A DNA stretch of 64,000 nucleotides from Armatimonadota bacterium (GTDB taxonomy: Bacteria > Armatimonadota > Fimbriimonadia > Fimbriimonadales > Fimbriimonadaceae). The notes beneath the pieces are model-generated. The model did not search any database. It was not told the DNA's origin and saw only the letters and a program-made list of their open reading frames with translations. A program made the position numbers and the translations under genes. Below are positions 47,915 to 57,058 of the stretch, piece by piece. Each line of letters starts with the position of its first letter. Position 1 is the stretch's first letter. The stretch spans positions 24,231 to 88,230 of the forward strand of contig JAGQUX010000006.1 in NCBI GenBank assembly GCA_020438215.1. Reading direction: 5' to 3'.

Positions 47915-48847
47915 ATGATGCAACGATCTTGGGTCTCACTTGCTTTGATCGCCGTTTTGGCTACCGGTTTTGCCCTTACTGGATGTGGCAAAAAGGCGGT
48001 TGAAGGCGTCAAAGTGCCGGAATCTGGTCAGCAAAGTTCTGGCCTCACTCCCGAGCAACTAAAGGAAAAGGAGCGAGGCGATGCAATCATCGATAACATT
48101 GATAACCCCAAGATCAACGAGAATGCCTTTGAAATTAAGCCTGGTACCGAAATCGGCTACGAGCCTACGAACAAGCAAGTTGCAGCGAATCTCGGCACGA
48201 AAATCGATGAAGCTTTGAAGAAGACGGAGCCTGTATTCCTCAAAGCTCGACTCTATATTGAAACCGATGAAGGCTATCTCACTGGTTTCCCCAAGATCAA
48301 AATCCAGAACAAAGACAAGTTCAACATTGAATATAACCTCGCGAGCACGAAAGAAAACCTCAACCGACTAGCCGCCGATAACGGCGCAAGAGTCAAGATA
48401 GAAGACCGCTCCACTACAGAGCTCCCGGAAATGAGCGAAAAGTCTGCCCCGAAGATGTCTGCCCAAGAAGTCGAGAACTTCGCAATCAATATGCCACGCG
48501 ATGCTTTTCGCTATTACGCTGATGGAACAATGCCATGGCAAGGGTTTATTGCCGGATTAATGGATCCAAAGTCGGGCTTCAAGTACGAAGTCCAGGAACA
48601 AGAACTTGCTCCGGGCGGGGTGAGCAGAAAGTATTTCCGAATCGTAGCAAATTCAATTTCGGGCCCCAAGCGCGAAATCGAGCTAGTGATTGACAGCCTC
48701 AAATACGTACCGGTCACAATGCGCTTCAACAAAGAACTCCCCAACGACAAAAAGCTTCGAGTTTCCTGGACAGGCGAATGGCAGTACGGCGGAACCTTTA
48801 CCGACAGCGATTTCAAAATTCCGCAAATCAATACGCATTCGAACTGA
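47915..48847 (+). CDS. Lipoprotein, LolA/DUF-like fold
   Basis: A 310-residue lipoprotein: signal peptide hydrophobic to FALTGC (lipobox), then a Ser/Gln-rich linker. The mature part has beta-strand-rich segments (FKARLYIETDEGY region ~105-135 and IVANSISGPKREIELVIDSLKYVPVTMRF, ~245-275) reminiscent of LolA/outer-membrane lipoprotein carrier folds. ATG 47915 or 47918 both fit. No strong family call; function unknown. Confidence 0.7.
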   Translation: MMQRSWVSLALIAVLATGFALTGCGKKAVEGVKVPESGQQSSGLTPEQLKEKERGDAIIDNIDNPKINENAFEIKPGTEIGYEPTNKQVAANLGTKIDEALKKTEPVFLKARLYIETDEGYLTGFPKIKIQNKDKFNIEYNLASTKENLNRLAADNGARVKIEDRSTTELPEMSEKSAPKMSAQEVENFAINMPRDAFRYYADGTMPWQGFIAGLMDPKSGFKYEVQEQELAPGGVSRKYFRIVANSISGPKREIELVIDSLKYVPVTMRFNKELPNDKKLRVSWTGEWQYGGTFTDSDFKIPQINTHSN

Positions 48848-48914
48848 TTTTGATAACTCAAGCAAATTTGCCGCGTCTAGCCTAAAGGAAACCTCTTTTG
48901 GAGCATAGATCAGG

Positions 48915-49907
48915 ATGATTACAACACTTTTTGCCGTCGCCGCTGGCGCATCACAAACCCCGTTCGCTACCGTCAGCAGCAATCTGCCAACACAAGCTTC
49001 CATCAAGATGGAGCGCAGGAAGACCATGTGGGGCACGCGAGCAGTTTCTCTCGCCGCTAAGCCGAACAGTAGCTACTTCGCGATCGGGCTGGAAGATGGA
49101 AAGGTGCTGATGGTGGACGCCGCTGGAAAAGCAGCTACAAAAACCTTCACCGGACACGCTCAACCCGCTTATGCACTCGGGTTTAGCAACGATGGCAAAT
49201 ACTTGCTCTCTGGTGATGAGCAAGCGAAGATCTTCCTTTGGGACACTACAAAAGCCTCCAAAGTGCGCGAATTCCCACGTGATCGAGGCCATACACGCGG
49301 AATCTCTAGTCTCTGGTTTGCAAAAGGCGACAAAACCTTCATCTCTGTCGGGAAGGATGATGCCTTCGCCGTTTGGAATACCGCTGGCGGTCACCCAGTC
49401 AAGAAGGTCGTTGGTGAACCAGCAAATTTCTATGATGGCTACTATTCGGCAACAGGTGCCCTGGTCACCGCAACTCAGCGTGAAGGCGTGCGGTTCTACG
49501 CTCCTAAAACCTTTACAAAAGCAGCGGCGATCACAATTCCAGGCGGCCAAGGAGCGATGGGCTTTGCTATGAACCCGGCGGGCACTCTAGGTGTGGCGCT
49601 TGGTCGCGATGGCAACGGATACGTCATTGACCTCAAAACCAAGACTCGTGTCAACACACTTAAAGGGCACACCGATTACGTGACCGGCGGCGCATTCACC
49701 CAAAACGGCAAATACGTTGCCACCACTAGCATGGATGCCACGATGATTGTTTGGGAGCCCAAATCCGGCAAAGTCATCATGAAGCTCACCGATCGAAGCT
49801 ACATTGGTTCCCCGGTGGTGTTTACCGGTGATGGCAAATACATGGTCACCACTAATTCTAGCGACGTAGTGGAAATCTACACGCTGACTCCAACCCAAAA
49901 GAAGTAA
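48915..49907 (+). CDS. WD40-repeat protein, probably secreted
   Basis: A 330-residue protein with a short hydrophobic N terminus (MITTLFAVAAGASQTPFATV) that could be a weak signal peptide. Five to six WD-type blades follow, seen as GHAQPAYALGFSNDGKYLLSGDEQAKIFLWDTTK (opening strand pattern), GHTRGISSLWFAKGDKTFISVGKDDAFAVW, and GHTDYVTGGAFTQNGKYVATTSMDATMIVWE. It is a propeller scaffold for protein binding; no catalytic domain. Stands alone. Confidence 0.8.
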   Translation: MITTLFAVAAGASQTPFATVSSNLPTQASIKMERRKTMWGTRAVSLAAKPNSSYFAIGLEDGKVLMVDAAGKAATKTFTGHAQPAYALGFSNDGKYLLSGDEQAKIFLWDTTKASKVREFPRDRGHTRGISSLWFAKGDKTFISVGKDDAFAVWNTAGGHPVKKVVGEPANFYDGYYSATGALVTATQREGVRFYAPKTFTKAAAITIPGGQGAMGFAMNPAGTLGVALGRDGNGYVIDLKTKTRVNTLKGHTDYVTGGAFTQNGKYVATTSMDATMIVWEPKSGKVIMKLTDRSYIGSPVVFTGDGKYMVTTNSSDVVEIYTLTPTQKK

Positions 49908-49962
49908 TTGATCCAGGTTCCTGGTTGTGAACTCACGACCAGGAACTCATTTCTCCCGCTGG

Positions 49963-49968
49963 TATCCT
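49963..49968 (+). promoter_or_regulatory. -10-like box TATCCT, probable leaderless start of the polyprenyl synthase gene
   Basis: TATCCT ends 6 bases before GTG 49975, with no ribosome-binding site between. Confidence 0.45.
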
Positions 49969-49974
49969 GATTTT

Positions 49975-50853
49975 GTGCCCGGGGAACCTACGTTGAACTC
50001 GCTCAAAGAGCTTGCCGAACTACGGCTCGCCGAGTTGCTCCCCGATGTTTCATTCAACCCCAGTGATTTGCATCAAGCGATGCACTACTCGGCAACGGCA
50101 CCAGGAAAACGGCTACGACCTTCTCTTTGTATGGCGGCAGCAGTTGCCGCTGGGGGCCAAGCAAAAAACGGATTGGATGCTGGTTGCGCAACCGAGCTTG
50201 TGCACTGCTTCTCCCTGATCCACGACGACCTTCCCTGCATTGATGACGACGAACTTCGGCGTGGACGACCGACTTGCCATGTCAAGTTCGGAGAAGCGAT
50301 TGCCGTACTCGCCGGAGATGCTCTCTTCGCTTTAGCTTTTGAAGTCATGTCTCGTTGCCACGAGGATGCCTCTATTGCTCTGAAATGCACCCAAGAACTC
50401 GCTAAAAGCTCCGGCTCCAGCGGGCTGGTAGGTGGCGAAGTCCTCGATATCCAAGCCGAAGGCAAACCAGGCACCCTTGATGAGCTCAAAACCATCCACT
50501 CACGCAAAACAGGGGCTCTCATTGCCGCTTGTTGCACAATTGGTGGGCTCTGTGGAGGGGGGACTAACTCAGATATCCAAGCACTCATGGAATACGGCGA
50601 CCATGTCGGCATTGCATTCCAGATCGCCGATGACATCCTGAACGAAACCAGTACCGCCGAGCAACTCGGCAAAGCGGTCGGCAGCGATCGTGAGAGAAAC
50701 AAGCTCACATATCCTGCCCTCATCGGTCTTGAGGAGTCGAAAATCAAGGCACGAGAAGCCACTCAGAATGCCATCGCTTGCTTGGCACCGCTCTCAGGCG
50801 ATACCAGTTTGTTGAAAACCCTCGCCGAATACGCGATTTCACGCGACTCGTAG
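49975..50853 (+). CDS. ispA: Polyprenyl (farnesyl/geranylgeranyl) diphosphate synthase
   Basis: The enzyme condenses IPP with allylic diphosphates. About 292 residues from GTG 49975, chosen from the promoter position; an earlier in-frame start at 49927 adds 16 residues. It has APGKRLRPSL (~43), the first aspartate-rich motif HDDLPCIDDDELRRGRPTCH (~79-98), VLAGDALFA, and the second motif QIADDILNE (~222). The type with four residues between aspartates of the first motif (DDxxxxD) fits bacterial farnesyl diphosphate synthase. Exact chain length is not certain. Confidence 0.9.
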   Translation: MPGEPTLNSLKELAELRLAELLPDVSFNPSDLHQAMHYSATAPGKRLRPSLCMAAAVAAGGQAKNGLDAGCATELVHCFSLIHDDLPCIDDDELRRGRPTCHVKFGEAIAVLAGDALFALAFEVMSRCHEDASIALKCTQELAKSSGSSGLVGGEVLDIQAEGKPGTLDELKTIHSRKTGALIAACCTIGGLCGGGTNSDIQALMEYGDHVGIAFQIADDILNETSTAEQLGKAVGSDRERNKLTYPALIGLEESKIKAREATQNAIACLAPLSGDTSLLKTLAEYAISRDS

Positions 50854-50917
50854 TCGCTTCGGTTCGTCCTGAACAGAGGAACGCCAGGCGGTAGAATTGA
50901 GCCTGGTTCAGATCACT

Positions 50918-51250
50918 ATGGCGAAACTGAAAGAAGGCGATAAGGTTCGAATTTCCTCGCGGAAGCTCACCAAGGCAGACAATGACAACCTCAAATTTTT
51001 TGAGCATATGCAGGGTCTGACTGGCGTAGTCGCTAACTACTACAACGACAACGAAATCGCCATCAATATTGATCTGGAATCCATGCAGGGCCGCCCCGCA
51101 AAGGTTCACCAAGAAGCCACTAAGCGCATGCGGGCAAAGTTCAAAGAGAACGCCACCCAAGAGCAAATCAAACTCCTGGACAAAGAAGAACTCAACTTCA
51201 CTCCTCACTACGTTTTGCTTGTGCGCGAAGATGATCTTGAGAAAATCTAG
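50918..51250 (+). CDS. Hypothetical SH3-like small protein
   Basis: A 110-residue basic protein with KLKEGDKVRISSRKLTKADNDNLKFF, then GLTGVVANYYNDNEIAINIDLESM and a helical K-rich middle. The first ~55 residues look like a KOW/SH3-like beta barrel (GDKVRI...GLTGVV). No known family. ATG 50918; TAGAAT ends 20 bases upstream. Confidence 0.6.
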   Translation: MAKLKEGDKVRISSRKLTKADNDNLKFFEHMQGLTGVVANYYNDNEIAINIDLESMQGRPAKVHQEATKRMRAKFKENATQEQIKLLDKEELNFTPHYVLLVREDDLEKI

Positions 51251-51275
51251 CTCTTAATCCGTCACAATCAGGGTT

Positions 51276-52115
51276 GTGGGAGACGCCCCTTTTCTCTTTC
51301 TGATCACGCTTGCTTCGGCACCAATCTTCATGGTGGCGATCATCATCCTCGTTTGGAAGCTGATTGATAAAAACATTGATGGCGGTCAAGCCATCCTCGG
51401 GATCGGCACGATTGTCCTGCTTATGGTGTTCGCCATTGCATCGAAGAGTGATGTTTTCCTTGGCGTTGCCTGCCTTTCCCTCCTCATCGTGATGCTGATG
51501 TGGCCCTTCGCCGAGCGGCAACTGGACATGCAATCCGTCCGCGCAGTGAACGCCGACCGCATAGAGCGTCTTCACCAAGCTGTTTCCGAGCGGCCCGATA
51601 ACATCCCCGCTCAGCTGGAGCTAGCCGCTTGCCTACACGCCCACGGATTCATCGGGCATGGGATCGAACTCGCACGCGTCACCTTGGAAGCCATTCCCGA
51701 TACCGTTGACCCAATGACCGGGCGATCACCAAGGAATATGTACACCACCGAAGTCTACGAACTCAAAAAGTGGATGGGGCGAGCAACTCCTGAGCAAATC
51801 AACCAGCGTATCAAGTGCGCAAGCTGTATGACTTTCAACCCGCCAGGCACCATTGCTTGCTCCAAATGCAACGAACCTTATTTGCTAAACCACGTTCGAA
51901 AAAACGACTTTGCCAAAGGCATTTTCGGGAGATTTGTTGTCACAGGAGCCTTGGTAACCGCGGTGTTTTCCTTCACCGCATGGGCGTCCGTAACATTCAA
52001 AGGCGCAATGAGTGCCGTCGTTGTCCTGGCAGGATTGACAGCGGCGTTTTTCGCAATTCGATGGCTCTTTACTCCCGGAAAATACTCGGGAAGCAATATC
52101 GCTAGCAAGTATTGA
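51276..52115 (+). CDS. Membrane protein with a zinc-ribbon loop
   Basis: A 279-residue protein with three N-terminal transmembrane helices (~8-30, ~42-58, ~63-80) and two C-terminal helices (~215-240, ~245-265), giving a cytoplasmic domain between. That domain has a TPR-like helical stretch (~85-160) and a zinc ribbon CASCMTFNPPGTIACSKC (CxxC...CxxC, ~180-197). GTG 51276 is the longest credible start. No family recognised. Confidence 0.68.
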   Translation: MGDAPFLFLITLASAPIFMVAIIILVWKLIDKNIDGGQAILGIGTIVLLMVFAIASKSDVFLGVACLSLLIVMLMWPFAERQLDMQSVRAVNADRIERLHQAVSERPDNIPAQLELAACLHAHGFIGHGIELARVTLEAIPDTVDPMTGRSPRNMYTTEVYELKKWMGRATPEQINQRIKCASCMTFNPPGTIACSKCNEPYLLNHVRKNDFAKGIFGRFVVTGALVTAVFSFTAWASVTFKGAMSAVVVLAGLTAAFFAIRWLFTPGKYSGSNIASKY

Positions 52116-52175
52116 GGCCCGCCGCTTGGCTCAGAACTGGGAATATGTTGCGGTTCCGTGCCAAAATTCCTGCCA

Positions 52176-52919
52176 ATGGCAGGCCATAGTAAATGGAAGA
52201 ACATTCGCATCCGCAAAGGAAAACAGGATGCAATCCGCGGCAAACTCTTCACGAAGCTCGCGCGTGAAATTATTGTTGCGGCAAAAGCGGGCGGCGGCGA
52301 CCCTGCCACCAACGCACGTCTCCGTGTTGCTATTGACAAAGCCAAAGAGAACTCCCTCCCGAAAGACAACATTGACCGGGCTATTGCTCGCGGTTCTGGA
52401 GATGTCGAAGGTGAAAACTATGAAGAACTGGTCTACGAAGGAATGGGGCCAGGCGGGGTTGCCTATATGGTCGAAGTTTATAGCGAGAACAAGAACCGCA
52501 CGGTCGGCGAATTGCGACACGCTTTTAGCCGCAACAATGGCGCTCTCGGTGAAAACGGGTCAGTCGCTTGGCAGTTCAAGCATTGCGGTCAAATCCTCGT
52601 CCCGAAAGATGCCAGCGACGAAGAAACCGTGACGATGGCGGCTCTCGAAGGTGGAGCAGAAGACGTCACCGTAGAAGAAGAAGGCTACAGCATCATCACC
52701 CCGATTGAAAGCCTGCACGCCTGCGCTTCCGCATTGCACGACGCAGGGATCAACCCTCAATCTGTTGAGCTAGCCCGCATCCCCACCAACATGGCGGAGC
52801 CCAACGAGAACGAGCTTCGGCAAACCATCCGTCTGATGGATGCGCTGGAAGATCTTGACGACGTCAAAGAAGTTTTTGTCAATGTTGAGATTCCAGAAGA
52901 GCTTTACGACGAAGAATAA
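52176..52919 (+). CDS. yebC: YebC/PmpR-family protein (probable transcriptional/translational regulator)
   Basis: A 247-residue protein with the full family pattern: AGHSKWKNIRIRKGKQDAIRGKLFTK opening (trimmed here), GGGDPATNARLRVAIDKAKENSLPKDNI, and GPGGVAYMVE in the second domain. Family members bind DNA or act on the ribosome at polyproline stalls. ATG 52176 is certain from the conserved AGHSKW start. It precedes the rhomboid gene. Confidence 0.95.
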   Translation: MAGHSKWKNIRIRKGKQDAIRGKLFTKLAREIIVAAKAGGGDPATNARLRVAIDKAKENSLPKDNIDRAIARGSGDVEGENYEELVYEGMGPGGVAYMVEVYSENKNRTVGELRHAFSRNNGALGENGSVAWQFKHCGQILVPKDASDEETVTMAALEGGAEDVTVEEEGYSIITPIESLHACASALHDAGINPQSVELARIPTNMAEPNENELRQTIRLMDALEDLDDVKEVFVNVEIPEELYDEE

Positions 52920-52969
52920 AGAAACGAGAGAGAATCCTGAGTGAAAATAACAAGACCCCGTGGCTCACT

Positions 52970-54013
52970 TTGAGTCTGATTGGCATCAATCTCCTGATCG
53001 CCATCCTTGCTCTTGTCAACCCCATCACGGATCGTTTTGCTTTTAGCCCCGCCGCACCAAATCTCTACACACCGTTCACTAGCCTGTTTCTGCACACCAA
53101 TACACTGCACTTGATGGGCAACCTGATTTTTCTTGCTGCTGTCGGCCCTTTTCTTGAATTTGCGCGAGGAGCATGGCGATTCCTTTTCGTTTATCTGCTT
53201 TCCGGATTGATTGGGGTTTTTGCTCACTATCTTTTCGCGCAGACGAGCGGCGATACAGGACTCCTGATTGGAGCATCCGGGTGCATTGCCGGCGTGCTGG
53301 GTTATTGCAGTCTTCGATACATTCGCACCCGCGTTCCGATTGGGCCAAATCTTGGGATTCCGGTCGGATATCTTGCTCTGCTCTGGGTGCTCCTCCAAGG
53401 AATGGGCGCTTATATCAAAATTGGGGATGGGTTAGGTGCCAGTACAGCGTACTGGGCGCACTTGGCAGGATTCCTCACTGGCCTGATCCTCGCAGTGGTA
53501 TTCCAAGAAGGCAAGCACGCCCGACTTCGATATGGTCACGAGGTTTTGGAGAAGATGAATCTGCGCGGTCCGGCGGCGGCCCTTGCCGCACTGGATCAAC
53601 ATCTGGTTTCCCACCCGAAGGACATTGATTCCTGGCTCAAAAAAGCCACTTGCCATGAAGACATGGGCGAAAAGACAGAAGCGGTTGAAGCTCTCCTCAC
53701 TTCACTCAAGTTAGCAACGAAAGAAGATCGCGCCGGGATTGTCGAGCGGCTGGTCGCTCTTGACGGCCACAAGAGACTCTCTCCCACTGAGCGGATGAAA
53801 CTCGCAGACGAGTTCAAAGCGGACAAAAAAGAAACCGCAGTAGCACTGTATCTCTCCGTTGCAGAACACCTGCCGGAAGATGTCCGACGGCCTGATGCCA
53901 TCCTCGCATTGTACGAACTCACTCAGAAAGCGGAGCTTCTAGAAGTTCTCACTAAGGACTATCCGCTTCACCCGGCGACCCAAGTCGCACAAACCAAAGG
54001 CTGGCTCTCATGA
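52970..54013 (+). CDS. Rhomboid-family intramembrane serine protease with TPR-like C terminus
   Basis: A ~347-residue protein. Six transmembrane helices span residues ~1-190. Catalytic Ser is in LIGASGCIAGVLG (~100) and catalytic His in YWAHLAGFLTG (~163); HTNTLHLMGNL gives the conserved H/N loop. Residues ~200-345 form a helical TPR-like tail. The frame stays open upstream of TTG 52970 and codes for SENNKTPWLTLSLIG, a typical rhomboid start, but no ATG, GTG or TTG lies there. CTG 52937 after AGAGAG is a candidate true start. Overlaps the acyltransferase gene by 4 bases. Confidence 0.85.
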   Translation: MSLIGINLLIAILALVNPITDRFAFSPAAPNLYTPFTSLFLHTNTLHLMGNLIFLAAVGPFLEFARGAWRFLFVYLLSGLIGVFAHYLFAQTSGDTGLLIGASGCIAGVLGYCSLRYIRTRVPIGPNLGIPVGYLALLWVLLQGMGAYIKIGDGLGASTAYWAHLAGFLTGLILAVVFQEGKHARLRYGHEVLEKMNLRGPAAALAALDQHLVSHPKDIDSWLKKATCHEDMGEKTEAVEALLTSLKLATKEDRAGIVERLVALDGHKRLSPTERMKLADEFKADKKETAVALYLSVAEHLPEDVRRPDAILALYELTQKAELLEVLTKDYPLHPATQVAQTKGWLS

Positions 54014-54711
54014 AAGCCTGGTGGCGGAGAGTCCGACCTCACATCCTTCCACCCATCATCTACTTCGTGATCAAGCTACTTGGCGACACCTACCGGATGG
54101 AAGTCGAGGGCTGGGAGAAAGTCGAAGCGGTCAAAACAGGAAAAATTCTGTGCGCCTTTCATGGTCGGACGGTGCTTGCTACCAAGCTATTCCGGAAACG
54201 CAAATACTGGGCTCTGATCAGCCACAGCCGGGATGGGGAAATGCAAAACGGCATCTTCAAGAGATTCGGATTTCAAACCATCCGCGGCTCTACCGGGCGC
54301 GGCGGATTGAAGGCAGCACTCGAAGCGATCAAAGTTCTGCGCAAAGGGGACACTCTGGTCTTCACCCCTGATGGACCGCGCGGACCGAGCGGCATTGTCC
54401 AAGATGGCGCGATGATGATCGCCCGCAAGAGTGGGGCCGCCCTTATCCCGGTCGGTGTCTCTGCGGAAAAGCGAAAGCTGTTCAACTCCTGGGATCGCTT
54501 TATGATTCCCAAGCCGTTTTCCAAGTGCATCATGATGTTCGGAGACCCCATATTCATCCCGGAAGACGCAACCGAAGATGAGGTCGAAAAATTACGAATG
54601 GAATTCCAAAATGCGATGCGTGAAATCGAGGCAGAAGCGATCAAGCGATTCGGTCATCCACCGGCAGATTGGCACTCTCCAGCGGAAACTTCGCCAAAAC
54701 CGCTAAAATAA
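54010..54711 (+). CDS. DUF374 lysophospholipid-acyltransferase-like protein
   Basis: A 233-residue protein with a hydrophobic N-terminal segment, AFHGRTVLATKLF (~48), SHSRDGEMQNGIFKRFGFQTIRGSTGRGG (~74-102) and VFTPDGPRGPSGIVQDGAMMIARKSGAALIPVGV (~118). These are DUF374 hallmarks. The HGR...DG motif replaces the HxxxxD of other acyltransferases. Such proteins are implicated in lipid A-like or glycolipid acylation. It overlaps the rhomboid gene by 4 bases. Confidence 0.87.
   Translation: MKAWWRRVRPHILPPIIYFVIKLLGDTYRMEVEGWEKVEAVKTGKILCAFHGRTVLATKLFRKRKYWALISHSRDGEMQNGIFKRFGFQTIRGSTGRGGLKAALEAIKVLRKGDTLVFTPDGPRGPSGIVQDGAMMIARKSGAALIPVGVSAEKRKLFNSWDRFMIPKPFSKCIMMFGDPIFIPEDATEDEVEKLRMEFQNAMREIEAEAIKRFGHPPADWHSPAETSPKPLK
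54704..54709 (+). promoter_or_regulatory. -10-like box TAAAAT, probable leaderless start
   Basis: TAAAAT ends 5 bases before GTG 54715, inside the end of the acyltransferase gene. Confidence 0.35.
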
Positions 54712-54714
54712 GGC

Positions 54715-55440
54715 GTGCCTGACGAACGCCTGTTCCGACTTTACAAACTCCACAACGTAGACGAGAGCCTCTACGATATTAAAAAACGGGCGCAAAATCT
54801 GGATACAGGACAGGAAGAACTCGCCCTGATGAAGCAGATCGAGAAGGAAGGCAAATCTGCTCTCGACAAATACGAATCGCTTCACCGACAGATCACGGAA
54901 TCGGAGAACAAACTCGCCGAAACCAAAAACAAAGTCACGAAATACGAATCTCAGCTCTACGACGGATCGATTTCCAGTTCCCGCGAAGTCGAGAACATGC
55001 AGCAAGAAATTAAGATGCTGAAGGAGCTTGCCGAGAAAACAGAAACTCGGCTCAGCGGATTGAATGAAGAATTTGGCCCGGCAAAAGAAGAAGCGCAAAA
55101 GGTCGCTCGCTCGCTCAAAAAGCTCAAGAAAGTGATCATTGGGAAGCGCGATGAAGCGAAAGCCGAAGCCGAGGAACTGAAAGTCAAGTATCGAGAGATC
55201 GCCTCAACCCGCGAAGAACGTCTCAATAATGTGGAGCCCGAACTCATCCGCGCTTACGACGCCGCGCGCAAACAAACAGGCTCAACCGGAATGGCCACGG
55301 TGGAAAGCGAAGAACATAAATGCAGTGCTTGCGGCAACAATGTTGCCGATCGCATGTTGCAACAAATCCGCGAAGGAAAGACGATTCTTTGTGAAGACTG
55401 CCGGCGGATCCTTTTCATTGTGATGCCGGGGGTGGAATGA
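54715..55440 (+). CDS. Coiled-coil zinc-ribbon protein (C4-type)
   Basis: A 241-residue protein: a long coiled coil (~5-185) rich in K, E and Q, then a C-terminal C4 zinc ribbon (CSACGNNVADRMLQ ~ 203, LCEDCRRIL ~ 228). This is the zinc-ribbon_7 family (CdsZ-like). Role unclear; a scaffold is likely. It overlaps the lipoprotein gene by 4 bases. Confidence 0.85.
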   Translation: MPDERLFRLYKLHNVDESLYDIKKRAQNLDTGQEELALMKQIEKEGKSALDKYESLHRQITESENKLAETKNKVTKYESQLYDGSISSSREVENMQQEIKMLKELAEKTETRLSGLNEEFGPAKEEAQKVARSLKKLKKVIIGKRDEAKAEAEELKVKYREIASTREERLNNVEPELIRAYDAARKQTGSTGMATVESEEHKCSACGNNVADRMLQQIREGKTILCEDCRRILFIVMPGVE

Positions 55441-56141
55441 AACCCCGGATTTGGATTTTTGCGCTGATCGCCCTTATCGTCACCGGATGCGCCAAGTTTC
55501 CGACAGGTGGCCCGGGCGCATTCACCAAGCGTCTTGTCTTCAAAATGACGGTGGATGGAGTCCTCCGCACTGGACTTGAGACAGGCGGATCGGGTTTGCC
55601 ATATGTTTACGTCATTGCGATCAACCTCAGTACCGACGATGTCCCGACCACCCAAGGGCCCATCCCTATCGTTGTACCGAGTGGGAATGGAATTGTCGCA
55701 GGGGATGCGACTCACTTCATCCTGTGGAACCCTCTCACATCCCCGCAGTACGAAATCTATCAGTTTCGTGACGCCACGCTCAACGAATACTTCCGTACTG
55801 GCTTCCCGATCAATTCCACCACCACGCAAATCGGAAGCAAAACTTTGGAGTTCGAAATCGATCTTTCTCAGCTTGTTCCCGCCGCCGATGTCAACAACTA
55901 CAAGTCAGTGCAAGTCAATTTCCTTTCGATGAACAACACCAACACCGCCGGTGGTGGTCGAATCTGGGATGCGCTCGGCAACGGAAACATTTCGACGGAG
56001 ATCAACTCCCCGTTCACCGCGCGATTGAATACAGCGCAAACCTACAATAACTCCAACCAAGGTTTGACCGAACCCCAAGGCGATGCGATTGACCCTGATC
56101 TTGATATCGTGGATTGGAGTCTCGAGGTGCAAATCCAGTAA
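55437..56141 (+). CDS. Hypothetical lipoprotein
   Basis: A 234-residue lipoprotein with signal peptide KPRIWIFALIALIVTGC (lipobox ALIVTGC). The mature protein is beta-rich, with many Thr/Asn/Gly residues. No family recognised. It overlaps the zinc-ribbon gene by 4 bases and is followed by the glycosyltransferase gene 2 bases later. Confidence 0.75.
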   Translation: MKPRIWIFALIALIVTGCAKFPTGGPGAFTKRLVFKMTVDGVLRTGLETGGSGLPYVYVIAINLSTDDVPTTQGPIPIVVPSGNGIVAGDATHFILWNPLTSPQYEIYQFRDATLNEYFRTGFPINSTTTQIGSKTLEFEIDLSQLVPAADVNNYKSVQVNFLSMNNTNTAGGGRIWDALGNGNISTEINSPFTARLNTAQTYNNSNQGLTEPQGDAIDPDLDIVDWSLEVQIQ

Positions 56142-56143
56142 TC

Positions 56144-57058
56144 ATGCCTCGCGTTTCCATTCTGCTGACCTGCTACAACCACATCAAATATCTTCCCGCC
56201 GCAATCGACGGGATTTTTTCGCAGACCTTCACCGATTTCGAAGTCATTGCCCTCGATGATGGTTCCACCGATGGCACTCGGGAATGGCTGACCAACTGCG
56301 AACATCCTCTCAAGCTCGTTTTTAACGAAACCAACAAAGGCACCTATGGCACCCTCAATGTTGGATTGGAGCACGCAACTGGTGAGTTCATTGCCGTTCT
56401 CAACGACGACGATGTTTGGCTCCCCGAAAAGCTAGCAAAGCAGATCGCCCTTCTGGATGCTAACCCCAAAGTGGGACTCGTTCACACCAATGGAGATTTC
56501 ATTGATGGCAACGATCAGGTGATCCCAGGCTCACCGCTTGGATTTGAATTCCCCCGCTTCGAAACCGGGGACATCATCCTCGGCTTGATCGGTGCGAACA
56601 AGATCATTGCCTCGGCGGCCCTTGCTCGGCGTCAGTGCTTCGATGACCTCGGCGGATTCAACGAAGCCTACTTCGGCTCCGGCGATTGGGAGATGTGGTA
56701 CCGCATCGCGGAAAAGTGGGATGTCGGCTTTGTGCCAGAAATGCTCACGCGATACCGCGTCCACGGAGCAAACGCCAGCCACAAACTCGACAAAATTTGG
56801 ATCGATGACCAAAAGCTCCGAGAGTGGATTGCGGAACGGATTCCCAGCTATCAAGGGCGCTTCTCTGAGCAAGAACTCAAACAAGCGGAGGCTCACAACT
56901 GGGCGTGTCTCGGCACAGTTCAAACCCTGAACGGCGACCCGACCAGAGGGCGCGTATCGTACAAAAAGTCACTGCAAGTTGATCCGTCTCGCTGGAAATC
57001 AAGGTTGCGATTGCTCGCCACCTATCTGCCTAAGTCCGCTTTTCGAAAACTGCTTTAG
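56144..57058 (+). CDS. Glycosyltransferase family 2
   Basis: A 304-residue GT-A enzyme: RVSILLTCYNHIKYLPAAIDGIFSQTFTDFEVIALDDGSTDGT (opening block), AVLNDDDVWLPEKLAKQI (DxD motif, ~88-105) and GSGDWEMWYRIAEKWDVGFVPEMLTRYRVHGAN (~186). It should transfer a sugar from a nucleotide sugar to a surface polysaccharide or glycoprotein. Its ATG is 2 bases after the lipoprotein stop. The 3' end overlaps the SpoIIM-family gene (convergent) by 4 bases. Confidence 0.9.
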   Translation: MPRVSILLTCYNHIKYLPAAIDGIFSQTFTDFEVIALDDGSTDGTREWLTNCEHPLKLVFNETNKGTYGTLNVGLEHATGEFIAVLNDDDVWLPEKLAKQIALLDANPKVGLVHTNGDFIDGNDQVIPGSPLGFEFPRFETGDIILGLIGANKIIASAALARRQCFDDLGGFNEAYFGSGDWEMWYRIAEKWDVGFVPEMLTRYRVHGANASHKLDKIWIDDQKLREWIAERIPSYQGRFSEQELKQAEAHNWACLGTVQTLNGDPTRGRVSYKKSLQVDPSRWKSRLRLLATYLPKSAFRKLL

